From positions 1,054,001 to 1,118,000 of the forward strand of contig CAWCTW010000005.1 in assembly GCA_963798705.1 (NCBI GenBank): a DNA stretch of 64,000 nucleotides, written 5' to 3'. A program made the translations under genes and the position numbers. Numbering within the stretch: the stretch's first letter is position 1; each line of letters opens with the position of its first letter. Source of the DNA: AC-56 sp963798705 (GTDB lineage Bacteria > Actinomycetota > Thermoleophilia > Solirubrobacterales > 70-9). Below are positions 48,880-56,570 of the stretch, piece after piece. Below the pieces are notes generated by a model. It had not been told where the DNA came from. It did no database searches and saw only the letters and a list, made by a program, of their open reading frames with translations.

Positions 48880-49755
48880 ATGAGCCTGTCCGTGCAACTG
48901 GGACTGCTCCTCGCGCTGGCGACGGCCTTCGTGTCGGTGGTCGGCTTCCTGTACAAGCATCGTGGAGCCGTGGAGTCGCCGCCGGTCGAGCTTCGGCGCC
49001 CCGTGCGGACGTCGCTGGCGCTGTTCCGCTCCGGGTGGTACGTACTGGGAATCGTCGTCGCCACGGCTTCGTGGGGCCTACACGTCGGCGCTCTGTCCCT
49101 GGCGCCCATCTCGCTGGTTCAGTCGGTGATCGCAGGCGGGCTCGTGCTCTTGACGGTCACCGCCGACCGCCTCTTCGCCCACCAGGTCACGCGACGGGAA
49201 TGGATCGGCGTCGCGCTGGCGGCCCTCGGCCTCGCATTTCTCGCCGCGACGCTCGACGGGGCCGCCGACAGCGCGCACTCCTCGTACGATCTCGCCCGCC
49301 TCTGGCCCTGGGTCGGCGCCCTCACGGCGGGCGCGGTGGCCGTCGCGATCGTCAGCCGCGAAAGCGTCCACGCCGGCGTGCTGCTGGGGGCGTCGGCCGG
49401 CCTGTTCTGGGCCGCCTCGGACACGTCGATCAAGGCCCTCAGCCACCACTTGGGCGACGGGGTCGGCGCCGTGCTCTTGAGCCCGCTCGCGGCGGTGATC
49501 GCCCTCGCCTCGTTCGCCGGGCTGGTGGTCTCGGCGCGCAGCCTTCAGATCGGCAAGGCGGTGCCGGTGATCGCCGTCACGAGCGTGGCGGCGAACCTGT
49601 TCACGATCGCCGCCGGACCGATCGTGTTCGGCGAGCCCATGCCCGACACCTCGCTCGGCGTGGTGACCCGCCTGCTCGCCTTCGCACTCGTGATCTCGGC
49701 GGCGGCCCTGACGCCCGCCCCCGTGCGCGCGGCGGAGCCCGGCCCGGTCGCCTAG
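48880..49755 (+). CDS. DMT-superfamily (EamA-like) transporter
   Basis: A 291-residue membrane protein with about nine to ten helices, in two similar halves (SLAPISLVQSVIAGGLVLLTV and, in the second half, VPVIAVTSVAANLFTIAAGP), the DMT layout. Substrate unknown. The end of the gene overlaps a 13-base inverted repeat that also ends the convergent cupin gene. Confidence 0.82.
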   Translation: MSLSVQLGLLLALATAFVSVVGFLYKHRGAVESPPVELRRPVRTSLALFRSGWYVLGIVVATASWGLHVGALSLAPISLVQSVIAGGLVLLTVTADRLFAHQVTRREWIGVALAALGLAFLAATLDGAADSAHSSYDLARLWPWVGALTAGAVAVAIVSRESVHAGVLLGASAGLFWAASDTSIKALSHHLGDGVGAVLLSPLAAVIALASFAGLVVSARSLQIGKAVPVIAVTSVAANLFTIAAGPIVFGEPMPDTSLGVVTRLLAFALVISAAALTPAPVRAAEPGPVA

Positions 49756-49780
49756 GCACGCCTCCGAGCCGGGCTCCGCC
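49731..49780. terminator. 13-base perfect inverted repeat at the DMT/cupin convergence
   Basis: GGCGGAGCCCGGC (49731-49743) and GCCGGGCTCCGCC (49768-49780) are exactly complementary around a 24-base loop. The left arm lies within the last codons of the DMT gene and the right arm just before the cupin stop at 49792, so it can serve as a shared bidirectional terminator. No T run. Confidence 0.7.
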
Positions 49781-49791
49781 TGCGGGTCCGG

Positions 49792-50328
49792 TCAGTCGAC
49801 CAGCGGGTGGACCAGGCCGTGCTCGGCGCACAGGCGCGGAACGCTCTCCATGTCGAACTCGATCCCGTAGCGAACCCCGAGCTCCTCAGGGTCGAGGGTG
49901 CCGTTTTTGGTGCCCTCGTCCCACTCCCGGAAGAAGTGCTCGAAGCCGGCCGGCGAGATGATCTCCAGGATCCTGCAGGGCTCGTCGCCGGCGTTCCAGA
50001 ACGTGTGCCATTGGTCGCGCGGCTTGAACGCCAGGTCGCCGGCGTCCGCGTAGATGACGTCGTCGCCGAGCAGCGCTCCCATTCGCCCCTCGAGCACGAA
50101 GCTGTACTCGTCCACCCCGTCGTGGCGGTGCCGAGGCGCGCACAGCGAGCGCGGCGGGATCGGGTGCTCGATCAGGGAGAAGCCGCCACCCGACTCCTCG
50201 CCCCACACCAGGAAGCGCGCGTCACAGCCGCCGAGCTCGGCGTAGTGACCCTCGTCGGGCCCGACCTTGCGTGGGCCCTGGGTGGCGTCGAAGCGCGTGA
50301 GCGCCTGAATGAGATCCGTTGCGGTCAT
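49792..50328 (-). CDS. Cupin-domain protein, TetR-linked
   Basis: A 178-residue protein with one cupin barrel (about 55-125): PRHRHDGVDEYSFVLEG holds the metal histidines and glutamate of motif 1 and DQWHTFWN that of motif 2. The C-terminus is helical (FEHFFREWDEG). Quercetinase- or dioxygenase-like activities occur in this group, but no substrate is supported. It is divergently transcribed from a TetR gene with a good promoter and an inverted repeat between, so it is very likely the target of that repressor. Confidence 0.82.
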   Translation of the reverse strand: MTATDLIQALTRFDATQGPRKVGPDEGHYAELGGCDARFLVWGEESGGGFSLIEHPIPPRSLCAPRHRHDGVDEYSFVLEGRMGALLGDDVIYADAGDLAFKPRDQWHTFWNAGDEPCRILEIISPAGFEHFFREWDEGTKNGTLDPEELGVRYGIEFDMESVPRLCAEHGLVHPLVD

Positions 50329-50353
50329 CGGCCATCCTTTCGCTGAACAGTGG

Positions 50354-50405
50354 TGTGCGACGAACCTAACACAGATCCGGGTGACCTGTCAAGATTCGTT
50401 GCACA
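50354..50405. promoter_or_regulatory. Inverted repeat flanking the cupin promoter (probable TetR operator)
   Basis: TGTGCGACGAA (50354-50364) and TTCGTTGCACA (50395-50405) are inverted with one mismatch, about 41 bases between their starts, near four helical turns. The left arm touches the -10 and the right arm lies just past the -35 and against the TetR start, so one regulator could block both genes. An inner ACAG ... CTGT pair is also present. Confidence 0.6.
50364..50392 (-). promoter_or_regulatory. Sigma-70-type promoter of the cupin gene
   Basis: On the minus strand TTGACA (rc of 50387-50392) is followed after 17 bases by TTAGGT (rc of 50364-50369). The -35 is perfect and the -10 fair. 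It points at the cupin start at 50328, giving a short leader of about 30 bases. Confidence 0.7.
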
Positions 50406-50408
50406 TTG

Positions 50409-51029
50409 ATGTCTAACGAAAGCTCGACGGAGACCAAGCGGGCCTACCGCAAGCGCCGGCGCGCCGCGATGGAGGATGAGACGCGGCTGCGAATCACGCA
50501 GGCCGCGGTCGACCTCCACGGATCCGTGGGGCCGGCGCGGACCACCATCAGCTCGGTGGCGGACCGGGCCGGGGTCCAGCGGGCCACCGTCTACCGGCAC
50601 TTCCCCGACGAGGAGGCGCTGTTCGGCGCGTGCTCATCGCACTGGATGGCCCAGCACCCGCTGCCGGACCCCGCGGGCTGGGCGACGGTCGCCGATCCCG
50701 ACCAGCGTCTGCGACAGGCCCTGCGGGACCTCTACGAGTGGTACGAGCGCGGCGAGTACATGCTCGAGAAGACGACTCGCGACGCCGCTCTGGTCCCGGC
50801 GCTCCGCCCGGCCATGGAGGCCTTCGCCGGGTGGTACGAGGTTGCAGCCGACGCACTCGTCAGAGGGCGGCCGGACCGTGGCGCGCGACGCCGGCGCTTG
50901 CGTGCATCAATCGGGCACGCGCTGGCCTTCGACACCTGGCGCTCGCTGGTGCGCGACCAGGGCCTCAGCACGGCCGAGGCGATCGAGATGATGGCAGCGC
51001 TGGCCGCCGCGACCGTCCGGTCTCAATAA
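50409..51029 (+). CDS. TetR-family transcriptional repressor
   Basis: A 206-residue protein. The N-terminal domain (about 25-75) has TRLRITQAAVDLHGSVGPARTTISSVADRAGVQRATVYRHF split over the helix-turn-helix, typical of TetR; the rest is a helical ligand domain. ATG 50409 was preferred to TTG 50406. It probably represses the divergent cupin gene and itself through the inverted repeat in the shared 80-base gap. Its end overlaps the convergent SufT-like gene by 7 bases. Confidence 0.9.
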   Translation: MSNESSTETKRAYRKRRRAAMEDETRLRITQAAVDLHGSVGPARTTISSVADRAGVQRATVYRHFPDEEALFGACSSHWMAQHPLPDPAGWATVADPDQRLRQALRDLYEWYERGEYMLEKTTRDAALVPALRPAMEAFAGWYEVAADALVRGRPDRGARRRRLRASIGHALAFDTWRSLVRDQGLSTAEAIEMMAALAAATVRSQ

Positions 51030-51349
51030 CCCAGCGCGAACTTCGCGTCCTCGGACATCATGTCCGGTGTCCACGGCGGTTCGAAGACCATCTTCGGATA
51101 GACGCCGTCGACGCCCTCGAGCCCGCCGACGAACTCCTTCATCTGCTCGGAGACCTGGGGGCCGATCGGGCAGCCCGGATAGGTCAGCGTGAAAGTGACG
51201 TAGACGTCGGAGTCCTTGAGCTCGACGTCGTAGACCAGGCCGAGCGAGACGAAGTCGAGCCCCAGCTCGGGGTCGATCACCTCCTCCAGGGCCTCGTAGA
51301 CGTCGTCCTGCGTGACCGCGGCGGTGTCCTCGGTGGCCATGCGGTCCAT
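51023..51349 (-). CDS. SufT/MIP18-family (DUF59) metal-sulfur cluster assembly factor
   Basis: A 108-residue protein with the DUF59 fold: VYEALEEVIDPELGLDFVSLGLVYDVE and VTFTLTYPGCPIG with the conserved cysteine C60, then MVFEPPWTPDMMSEDAK. SufT is often the last gene of the actinobacterial SUF operon and helps mature Fe-S proteins; here it is separate, 8.4 kb from sufD. Start is ATG 51349, with ATG 51340 as alternative. Confidence 0.9.
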   Translation of the reverse strand: MDRMATEDTAAVTQDDVYEALEEVIDPELGLDFVSLGLVYDVELKDSDVYVTFTLTYPGCPIGPQVSEQMKEFVGGLEGVDGVYPKMVFEPPWTPDMMSEDAKFALGY

Positions 51350-51386
51350 CGTAGCGAGAGCGGCTCACTAGGCTTCACGCACACCC

Positions 51387-51905
51387 ATGGCGCTCCTGCT
51401 GATCCTCATCTTCATCGTCCTGCCCGTCGCCGAGATCTACGTGATCATCAAGGTCGGCGAGGCGATCGGCGTCCTGCCGACGATCGCCCTGCTGATCCTC
51501 GACGCGATTCTCGGCGCGGCGCTGCTGCGCTCGCAGGGGAGGACGGCGTGGCGGCGGTTCAACGAGGCGCTCTCCGCCGGCAAGGTGCCCGCCCGCGAGG
51601 TCTTCGACGGTGCGATGGTGATCCTGGGAGCCGCGTTCCTCATCACGCCCGGGTTCATCACCGACGTCATCGGGCTGCTGTTCCTGATTCCACCCAGCCG
51701 GGCCCTCTTTCGCGGGCTGGTCACGCGAGTCGCGGTGGGGCGTGCCGCGTTCGCCGTGCGCACGATGCAGTGGGGGTCGAGAGCTCGCGGCCAGTACCGC
51801 AAGCGCTCCCGTACACCCGCGGGCTACGACTACGAGGGGAGCGCTCGCGAGGTGAGCGAGACCGAGCACCAGCTCCCCCCGCCGAGCGGCAATGGAAAGC
51901 CCTGA
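51387..51905 (+). CDS. FxsA-family membrane protein
   Basis: A 172-residue protein with the FxsA pattern: VAEIYVIIKVGEAIG, LILDAILGAALLRSQG, then a helix AAFLITPGFITDVIGLLFLIPPSR, followed by a basic cytoplasmic tail. FxsA in E. coli alleviates phage exclusion by the F factor; its general role is unknown. The last codons overlap the next gene by 14 bases. Confidence 0.88.
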   Translation: MALLLILIFIVLPVAEIYVIIKVGEAIGVLPTIALLILDAILGAALLRSQGRTAWRRFNEALSAGKVPAREVFDGAMVILGAAFLITPGFITDVIGLLFLIPPSRALFRGLVTRVAVGRAAFAVRTMQWGSRARGQYRKRSRTPAGYDYEGSAREVSETEHQLPPPSGNGKP

Positions 51906-52413
51906 GCCGGCCGCCATCGCCGTGGAGCTGGACGCCGCGGGCGAGTCGGTCCGGCTTCGCTGGGACCCGGTGCCCACGGGGGGAGCGGCGGACGAGCAGC
52001 CGGTCTCCGGCTGGGAGCTCGAGTCGGAGCCGGATTGGGGGCACCTCGAGGGCGTCCGGCTCGTCTCGGCGCGATTCGACGACGGGAGCGCCCTGGGCTT
52101 GGCGGCGGTGCGTCCGCGCGAGGCGGGAGGGCATGGCGACGACATCGTGATCGCGCGGCTACTGGACGCCGACGGCACGGAGACGACGACCTCTGAAGCG
52201 CTCGTCTCGATCGAATACGACGCCGCCGGCAGGCCACGGCGCCTTGGGATCGAGCTCTGGCCGGAGCCCGAATCGGCACCCCTTCGGGTCGCGGCGGATC
52301 GCCGCGCGGACGACGACCCTCCCGCCCGCGCCGGCCGCGATGGCGTGGCGATGGAGTTCCGCCTCGACGGGACGCAGGGGAACGGCATCTGCGAAATCCT
52401 CCGGCCGGACTGA
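51892..52413 (+). CDS. Hypothetical beta-rich acidic protein
   Basis: A 173-residue soluble protein starting at ATG 51892 within the end of the fxsA-like gene. Regular alternating beta pattern (IAVELDAAGESVRLRWDPV, GVRLVSARFDDGSALGLAAV, VIARLLDADGTETTTSEALV) and very acidic. No signal or membrane segment. No family recognised. The tight overlaps with the FxsA-like and HAD genes (3-base gap) suggest an operon. Confidence 0.65.
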   Translation: MESPEPAAIAVELDAAGESVRLRWDPVPTGGAADEQPVSGWELESEPDWGHLEGVRLVSARFDDGSALGLAAVRPREAGGHGDDIVIARLLDADGTETTTSEALVSIEYDAAGRPRRLGIELWPEPESAPLRVAADRRADDDPPARAGRDGVAMEFRLDGTQGNGICEILRPD

Positions 52414-52416
52414 GCC

Positions 52417-53055
52417 ATGGCGATCAGGGCGGTGATCTCCGACTTCGGCGGCGTCCTGACGACGCCGCTGTTCGCCTCGTTCGCGGCGCTTCAGGACGAG
52501 ATCGGCATCGAGGCCGGGGCGCTTGGCCGCGCGATGCAGCGGATCGCCGAGCGCGAGGGCGAGCATCCGCTGTTCGAGCTCGAGCGGGGACGCATCCGCG
52601 AGTCCGACTTCCTCGCGGCCCTGCGCCGCGAGCTGGCGCCCGAGGTCGGCTACGAGCCGGAGCTGCACCGGTTCAGCGAGATCTACTTCGACGCCCTCAA
52701 GGTCAACGAGCCGATGACCGAGGTCATGCGCGAAGCGCGCACGCGAGGGCATCGGATGGCGCTCTTGACCAACAACATCCGCGAGTGGGAGCCGCTGTGG
52801 CGCGCGATGATCCCCCTGGACGAGATCTTCGACGTGATCGTGGACTCGGCGTTCGTCGGGATGCGAAAGCCCGAGCGGGAGATCTACGAGCTGACGGTGG
52901 AGCGCCTGGGCGACGGGATCCGGGCACCCGATTGCCTCTTCGTCGACGATGTCGAGGCCAACGTCGACGCGGCGAGGGGGCTCGGCATGCGGACGGTCCA
53001 CTTCCAGTCCAACGACCAGGCGATCGCCGAGATCGAGGCGGCGCTGGATGGCTAG
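52417..53055 (+). CDS. HAD-superfamily hydrolase (IA subfamily)
   Basis: A 212-residue phosphatase-like protein. Motif I is SDFGGVLTTP; motif II is ALLTNN; the lysine is in GMRKPEREIYE; motif III is CLFVDDVEANVDAARG. In motif I the usual second aspartate (DxD) is glycine, as in the epoxide-hydrolase-N-terminal-like group of HAD-IA proteins, where phosphatase activity is still reported. Substrate unknown. Three bases follow the previous stop. Confidence 0.87.
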   Translation: MAIRAVISDFGGVLTTPLFASFAALQDEIGIEAGALGRAMQRIAEREGEHPLFELERGRIRESDFLAALRRELAPEVGYEPELHRFSEIYFDALKVNEPMTEVMREARTRGHRMALLTNNIREWEPLWRAMIPLDEIFDVIVDSAFVGMRKPEREIYELTVERLGDGIRAPDCLFVDDVEANVDAARGLGMRTVHFQSNDQAIAEIEAALDG

Positions 53056-53079
53056 GTCACTGGCGCTCGGAGGGGTGAC

Positions 53080-53535
53080 TCAGTTGTCCGAGCCGGCGCG
53101 GTCCCAGACGTAGAGCTCCAGCGCCTCGACGGCGAGCTCCATCAGGCGGGGCGGAGAAAGCCAGTCGAGCACCGTCTCAAGCGCGCGCTCCTCGGTCACG
53201 CCCCGATCCACCGCCTCCTCCCCGCGGAAGCCCGCCGCCAGCTTCAGGGCTTCCCGGCGGTGCTGGCCGAGGCCGGGAAAGGCGCCCATGAGAAAGTCAC
53301 GGTTGGGCACCGGGTGCCCGACGTCCATCGAGGCGTGCCAGGCCGCGAGCATCGAGATGTCGTGCTCGTCGAGCTCCGCAATCGCGCGGGCGTAGTGCGC
53401 CTCGAGCTCGTCATCCGGAATCTCGTCGACCCACGCCCGAACCGCCTCGCCGAGGAGCTGGCGCCGGGCCTCCCTGCCGACGGAATCGGCGATCGCGCGG
53501 ATCGCGTCGCCCGGATCGATGAAGCAGAGTGGCAT
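53080..53535 (-). CDS. Hypothetical helical protein
   Basis: A 151-residue protein, mostly helical and acidic (EIPDDELEAHYARAIAELDEHD), with no signal, membrane segment or recognised motif. It converges on the HAD gene and its start lies 68 bases from the divergent AddB-like gene. Composition and codon pattern are consistent with a real gene, but no family could be named. Confidence 0.55.
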   Translation of the reverse strand: MPLCFIDPGDAIRAIADSVGREARRQLLGEAVRAWVDEIPDDELEAHYARAIAELDEHDISMLAAWHASMDVGHPVPNRDFLMGAFPGLGQHRREALKLAAGFRGEEAVDRGVTEERALETVLDWLSPPRLMELAVEALELYVWDRAGSDN

Positions 53536-53603
53536 CGCTCCGCGAAGATAGAGGCGGCATCCGACGGAATTAGTTGGCCGTGCGCCGACCTATGCTGGGC
53601 GGG

Positions 53604-56570
53604 ATGTCGATCTCCGTGATCTTCGGGCCCCCCAACTCGGGCCGCGCCGGGGCGATGCAGACACGGCTGGAGGAGGCGCTGGACCGCGAGCCGGTGCTCG
53701 TCGTCCCGACGGCGGACGATGCCGCGCGGTTCGAGCGCGAGCTCTGCGGGTCGGGCAGCGCGCTCCTCGGGGCATCGATCCACACCTTCCGCCGCCTGAC
53801 GGACGAGATCGGCGCCGCCACGGGGGCCGATCTGCGGCCCACTCTGTCCGAGGCACAGCGGCTTGCCGTCGTTCGCTCGGTCGCGCGGGGCGCCGAGCTT
53901 CGGGTGCTCGGCGGCTCCCAGCGCCAGCCCGGGTTCGCTCCCGCGCTGGAGCGCCTGATCGGTGAGCTGCAGGCGGCGCTGGTCGAGGCCGAGGACCTCA
54001 GGCGCGCCGCCGCCCAGCTGGACGGTGGCGAGTACGAGTCGGAGCTCGCGGGGCTCTATGCCGGCTACGTGGAACGCCGGGAGGCCGCCGGACGGGACGA
54101 CTCCCACTCCGCGTCGGCCGCCGTGGCGAAGAGCCTGCGCGAGCGTCCCGAGGCGTGGGCATCCCGACCGGTGTTCGTGTACGGATTCGACGACCTGACC
54201 GAGGAGCAACTCGAGCTCGTGAGCGCCCTGGACGCGGCGGGCGAGGTCACGGTCGCCGTCAACTACGAGGACAACGACGCCCTCGTCGCCCGCGCCGCGC
54301 TCCTCGCGCGGCTCCGCGACGAGCTCTCGGCGGACAGTGTGGAGGAACTCCCCTTCGATCCGGGCTACACGGCGAGCGCCACGCTTCGCCAACTGGATCG
54401 TCGCCTGTTCGAGGTCGCCGGCTCGCGGGTCGAGCCCGACGGCGGGCTCGCGCTCATGGAGTGCGGAGGCGAGCGCGGCGAAGCCGAGGCGGTCGCCGGC
54501 GAGATCGCGCGCCTGCTCGCCGACGACGTCCGGCCCGACGACGTCGTGGTCGTCCTCCGCCGGCCCGAGGCGCACGGCCGGCTCTACCACCAGGTGCTCG
54601 GTGGATTCGGGGTCCCGGCGGCCGTCGAGGCATCCGTGCCGCTGACCGACACGGCGGTCGGGAGGGGCATCGTCGCCCTCGCCCGGTGCGCCGACCCGAA
54701 GGCGGGGGTTGAGGATCTGCTGGCATTCCTGCGTGCGAGGCCCGGGTCGAGCTCGGTGTCGATGGCCGACGGGGTGGAGCTGCGGGCGCGCCGCGAGGGC
54801 ATCCGGACCGCCGACGAGGCGATGCAGGGCTGGAAGGGCCCACAGCCGGATATCGCCCGGATCCGCGAGGCCCGCGAGCCGGCGGCGTGGCTGCGCGAGC
54901 TCGCTGAGGCCGCGCGGCGGCTGGCCGAGGATCCGCACGCTGGGGCGGAGCCCGTGGACCTATCCGCGGGCCCGCGAAACGCCGAGGTCCCCTTCGAGCC
55001 GCTGGAGGCGCGCGCCGCGGAAGCCGCGGCCTCGGTCCTGGAGGAGCTCGCCGCGCTCGAGGACGTTTCCGGCTTCGCGGCCCCCTCCCCGGCCGAGGCC
55101 GTGGAGGCCCTCGACGACGTCAGAGTGCCGCTCTGGCGCGGGCCGACGGAGGGGAGGGTGCGCGTCCTCAGCCCCTACCGGGTGCGGGCCGCTCGCGCCC
55201 GCCACCTGTTCGCAGCCTCGCTCCAGGACGGGGAGTTTCCGGGGGCGGACGTCGTCGATCCGCTGCTGGGCGACGAGCGACGGCGGCGGCTGGAGATCCG
55301 CGCCCTGGCGCGACGCGATCCGGCGCTCGAGGAGCGCTACCTGTTCCACGCTTGCGTGGCGCGCCCCACCGAGCGCCTGTGGCTCTCGTGGCGGAGCTCC
55401 GACGAGGAGGGACGCCCCACGGCGCGGTCCCCGTTCGTGGACGACGTCCTCGACCTGCTTGCCCCGGACGCCGACGAGGCCGAGCGCCGCCTGAAGCGGG
55501 TCCACGGCCTGGACCGCGTGGTGTTCGCGCCCACCGATTCCCCGAGCGAGCGCGCCCTGGCCCGCGCGCTCGCAGCGATTGGCCCGCGCGTCGAGCCCGA
55601 GCTCCCGGGGCCGCTCCGCGCGCCGACGGTGCTCGCCGCGCTCGCCGAGCGCAATCCCGTCGGGGCCGGAACGCTCGAGAAGTGGATCGAATGCCCCTAC
55701 CGCTGGTTCGTCGACCACGAGCTCGTCCCGCAGCGCCTCGACCCGCAGCCCGAGGCCCTCACCGCCGGGTCGATCGTCCACGAGGTGCTCGAGCGCCTCT
55801 ATCGAGAGCCGCCGGGGAGCGACCGGATCCCCCGCCCGGCCGACCTCGGGCGCTGGCGCGATCGGGCCCACGAGCTGCTCACCGAGGTGGCGGACCGACA
55901 AGGGCTCGGAGCCGAGCGGCCCCTCGCCGCGGTCGCGCTGGCGAGGATGCGGGCCCAGATCGACCGCCTGCTCGAGCGTGAGTCAAACAGCGAGACCGAA
56001 TTGCGCCCGGCATTGCTCGAGGCCTCCTTCGGCACCGGCGAGGACGCCGACAGGCCCGCCCTGCGCCTCGGCGACCTGCTCGTGCACGGCATGATCGACC
56101 GCGTCGACGTGACGCCCGACGGGCGGCTCGCCCTGGTCTACGACTACAAGACCTCCTCGAAGGTGCCCGCCGGAGCAAAGCTCGCAGAGGAGGGCAAGCT
56201 CCAGCTTCAGCTGTACGCGCGGGCGATCCGCGACCAGTGGGAGATCGAGCCCCTGGGCGGGCTCTACTACCAGCTCGGAGGATCGAGGAACCCCAGGCCG
56301 CGCGGCTTCGTGGCCGCCGGTCATTCCGCCGGGGGGCTCGACCTCACGAAGACGGACGTCGTGGACCTCGACGTGGTCGAGGAGACCGTGGAGACCGGGG
56401 TCGAGACGGCGCGCGAGCGGGCCGCCGCGATGCGTGACGGCTCGATCGGCCGTGACCCGAACGGCGGGGAGTGCCCGAAGTGGTGCCGGTATCAGCCGAT
56501 CTGCCGCTTGGAGCGCTCGATCGCCCCCGACGCCGGGTCTTCCGACGGCAACGGCGGCAACGGGTCGTGA
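53604..56570 (+). CDS. AddB-like helicase-nuclease subunit with Fe-S staple
   Basis: A 988-residue protein of the AddB/RexB type: an N-terminal inactive-looking helicase part (FGPPNSGRAGAM at 6-17 in place of Walker A; the invariant lysine is not there), and a C-terminal PD-(D/E)XK nuclease (about 670-985) with GMIDRVD and LVYDYKTSS as active-site parts. Cysteines in WIECPYRW and in CPKWCRYQPIC make the four ligands of the iron-sulfur staple known in AddB. With AddA it resects double-strand breaks. Start: ATG 53604 gives MSISVIFGPPN; ATG 53574 is also open. GTGA overlap with the next gene. Confidence 0.87.
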   Translation: MSISVIFGPPNSGRAGAMQTRLEEALDREPVLVVPTADDAARFERELCGSGSALLGASIHTFRRLTDEIGAATGADLRPTLSEAQRLAVVRSVARGAELRVLGGSQRQPGFAPALERLIGELQAALVEAEDLRRAAAQLDGGEYESELAGLYAGYVERREAAGRDDSHSASAAVAKSLRERPEAWASRPVFVYGFDDLTEEQLELVSALDAAGEVTVAVNYEDNDALVARAALLARLRDELSADSVEELPFDPGYTASATLRQLDRRLFEVAGSRVEPDGGLALMECGGERGEAEAVAGEIARLLADDVRPDDVVVVLRRPEAHGRLYHQVLGGFGVPAAVEASVPLTDTAVGRGIVALARCADPKAGVEDLLAFLRARPGSSSVSMADGVELRARREGIRTADEAMQGWKGPQPDIARIREAREPAAWLRELAEAARRLAEDPHAGAEPVDLSAGPRNAEVPFEPLEARAAEAAASVLEELAALEDVSGFAAPSPAEAVEALDDVRVPLWRGPTEGRVRVLSPYRVRAARARHLFAASLQDGEFPGADVVDPLLGDERRRRLEIRALARRDPALEERYLFHACVARPTERLWLSWRSSDEEGRPTARSPFVDDVLDLLAPDADEAERRLKRVHGLDRVVFAPTDSPSERALARALAAIGPRVEPELPGPLRAPTVLAALAERNPVGAGTLEKWIECPYRWFVDHELVPQRLDPQPEALTAGSIVHEVLERLYREPPGSDRIPRPADLGRWRDRAHELLTEVADRQGLGAERPLAAVALARMRAQIDRLLERESNSETELRPALLEASFGTGEDADRPALRLGDLLVHGMIDRVDVTPDGRLALVYDYKTSSKVPAGAKLAEEGKLQLQLYARAIRDQWEIEPLGGLYYQLGGSRNPRPRGFVAAGHSAGGLDLTKTDVVDLDVVEETVETGVETARERAAAMRDGSIGRDPNGGECPKWCRYQPICRLERSIAPDAGSSDGNGGNGS

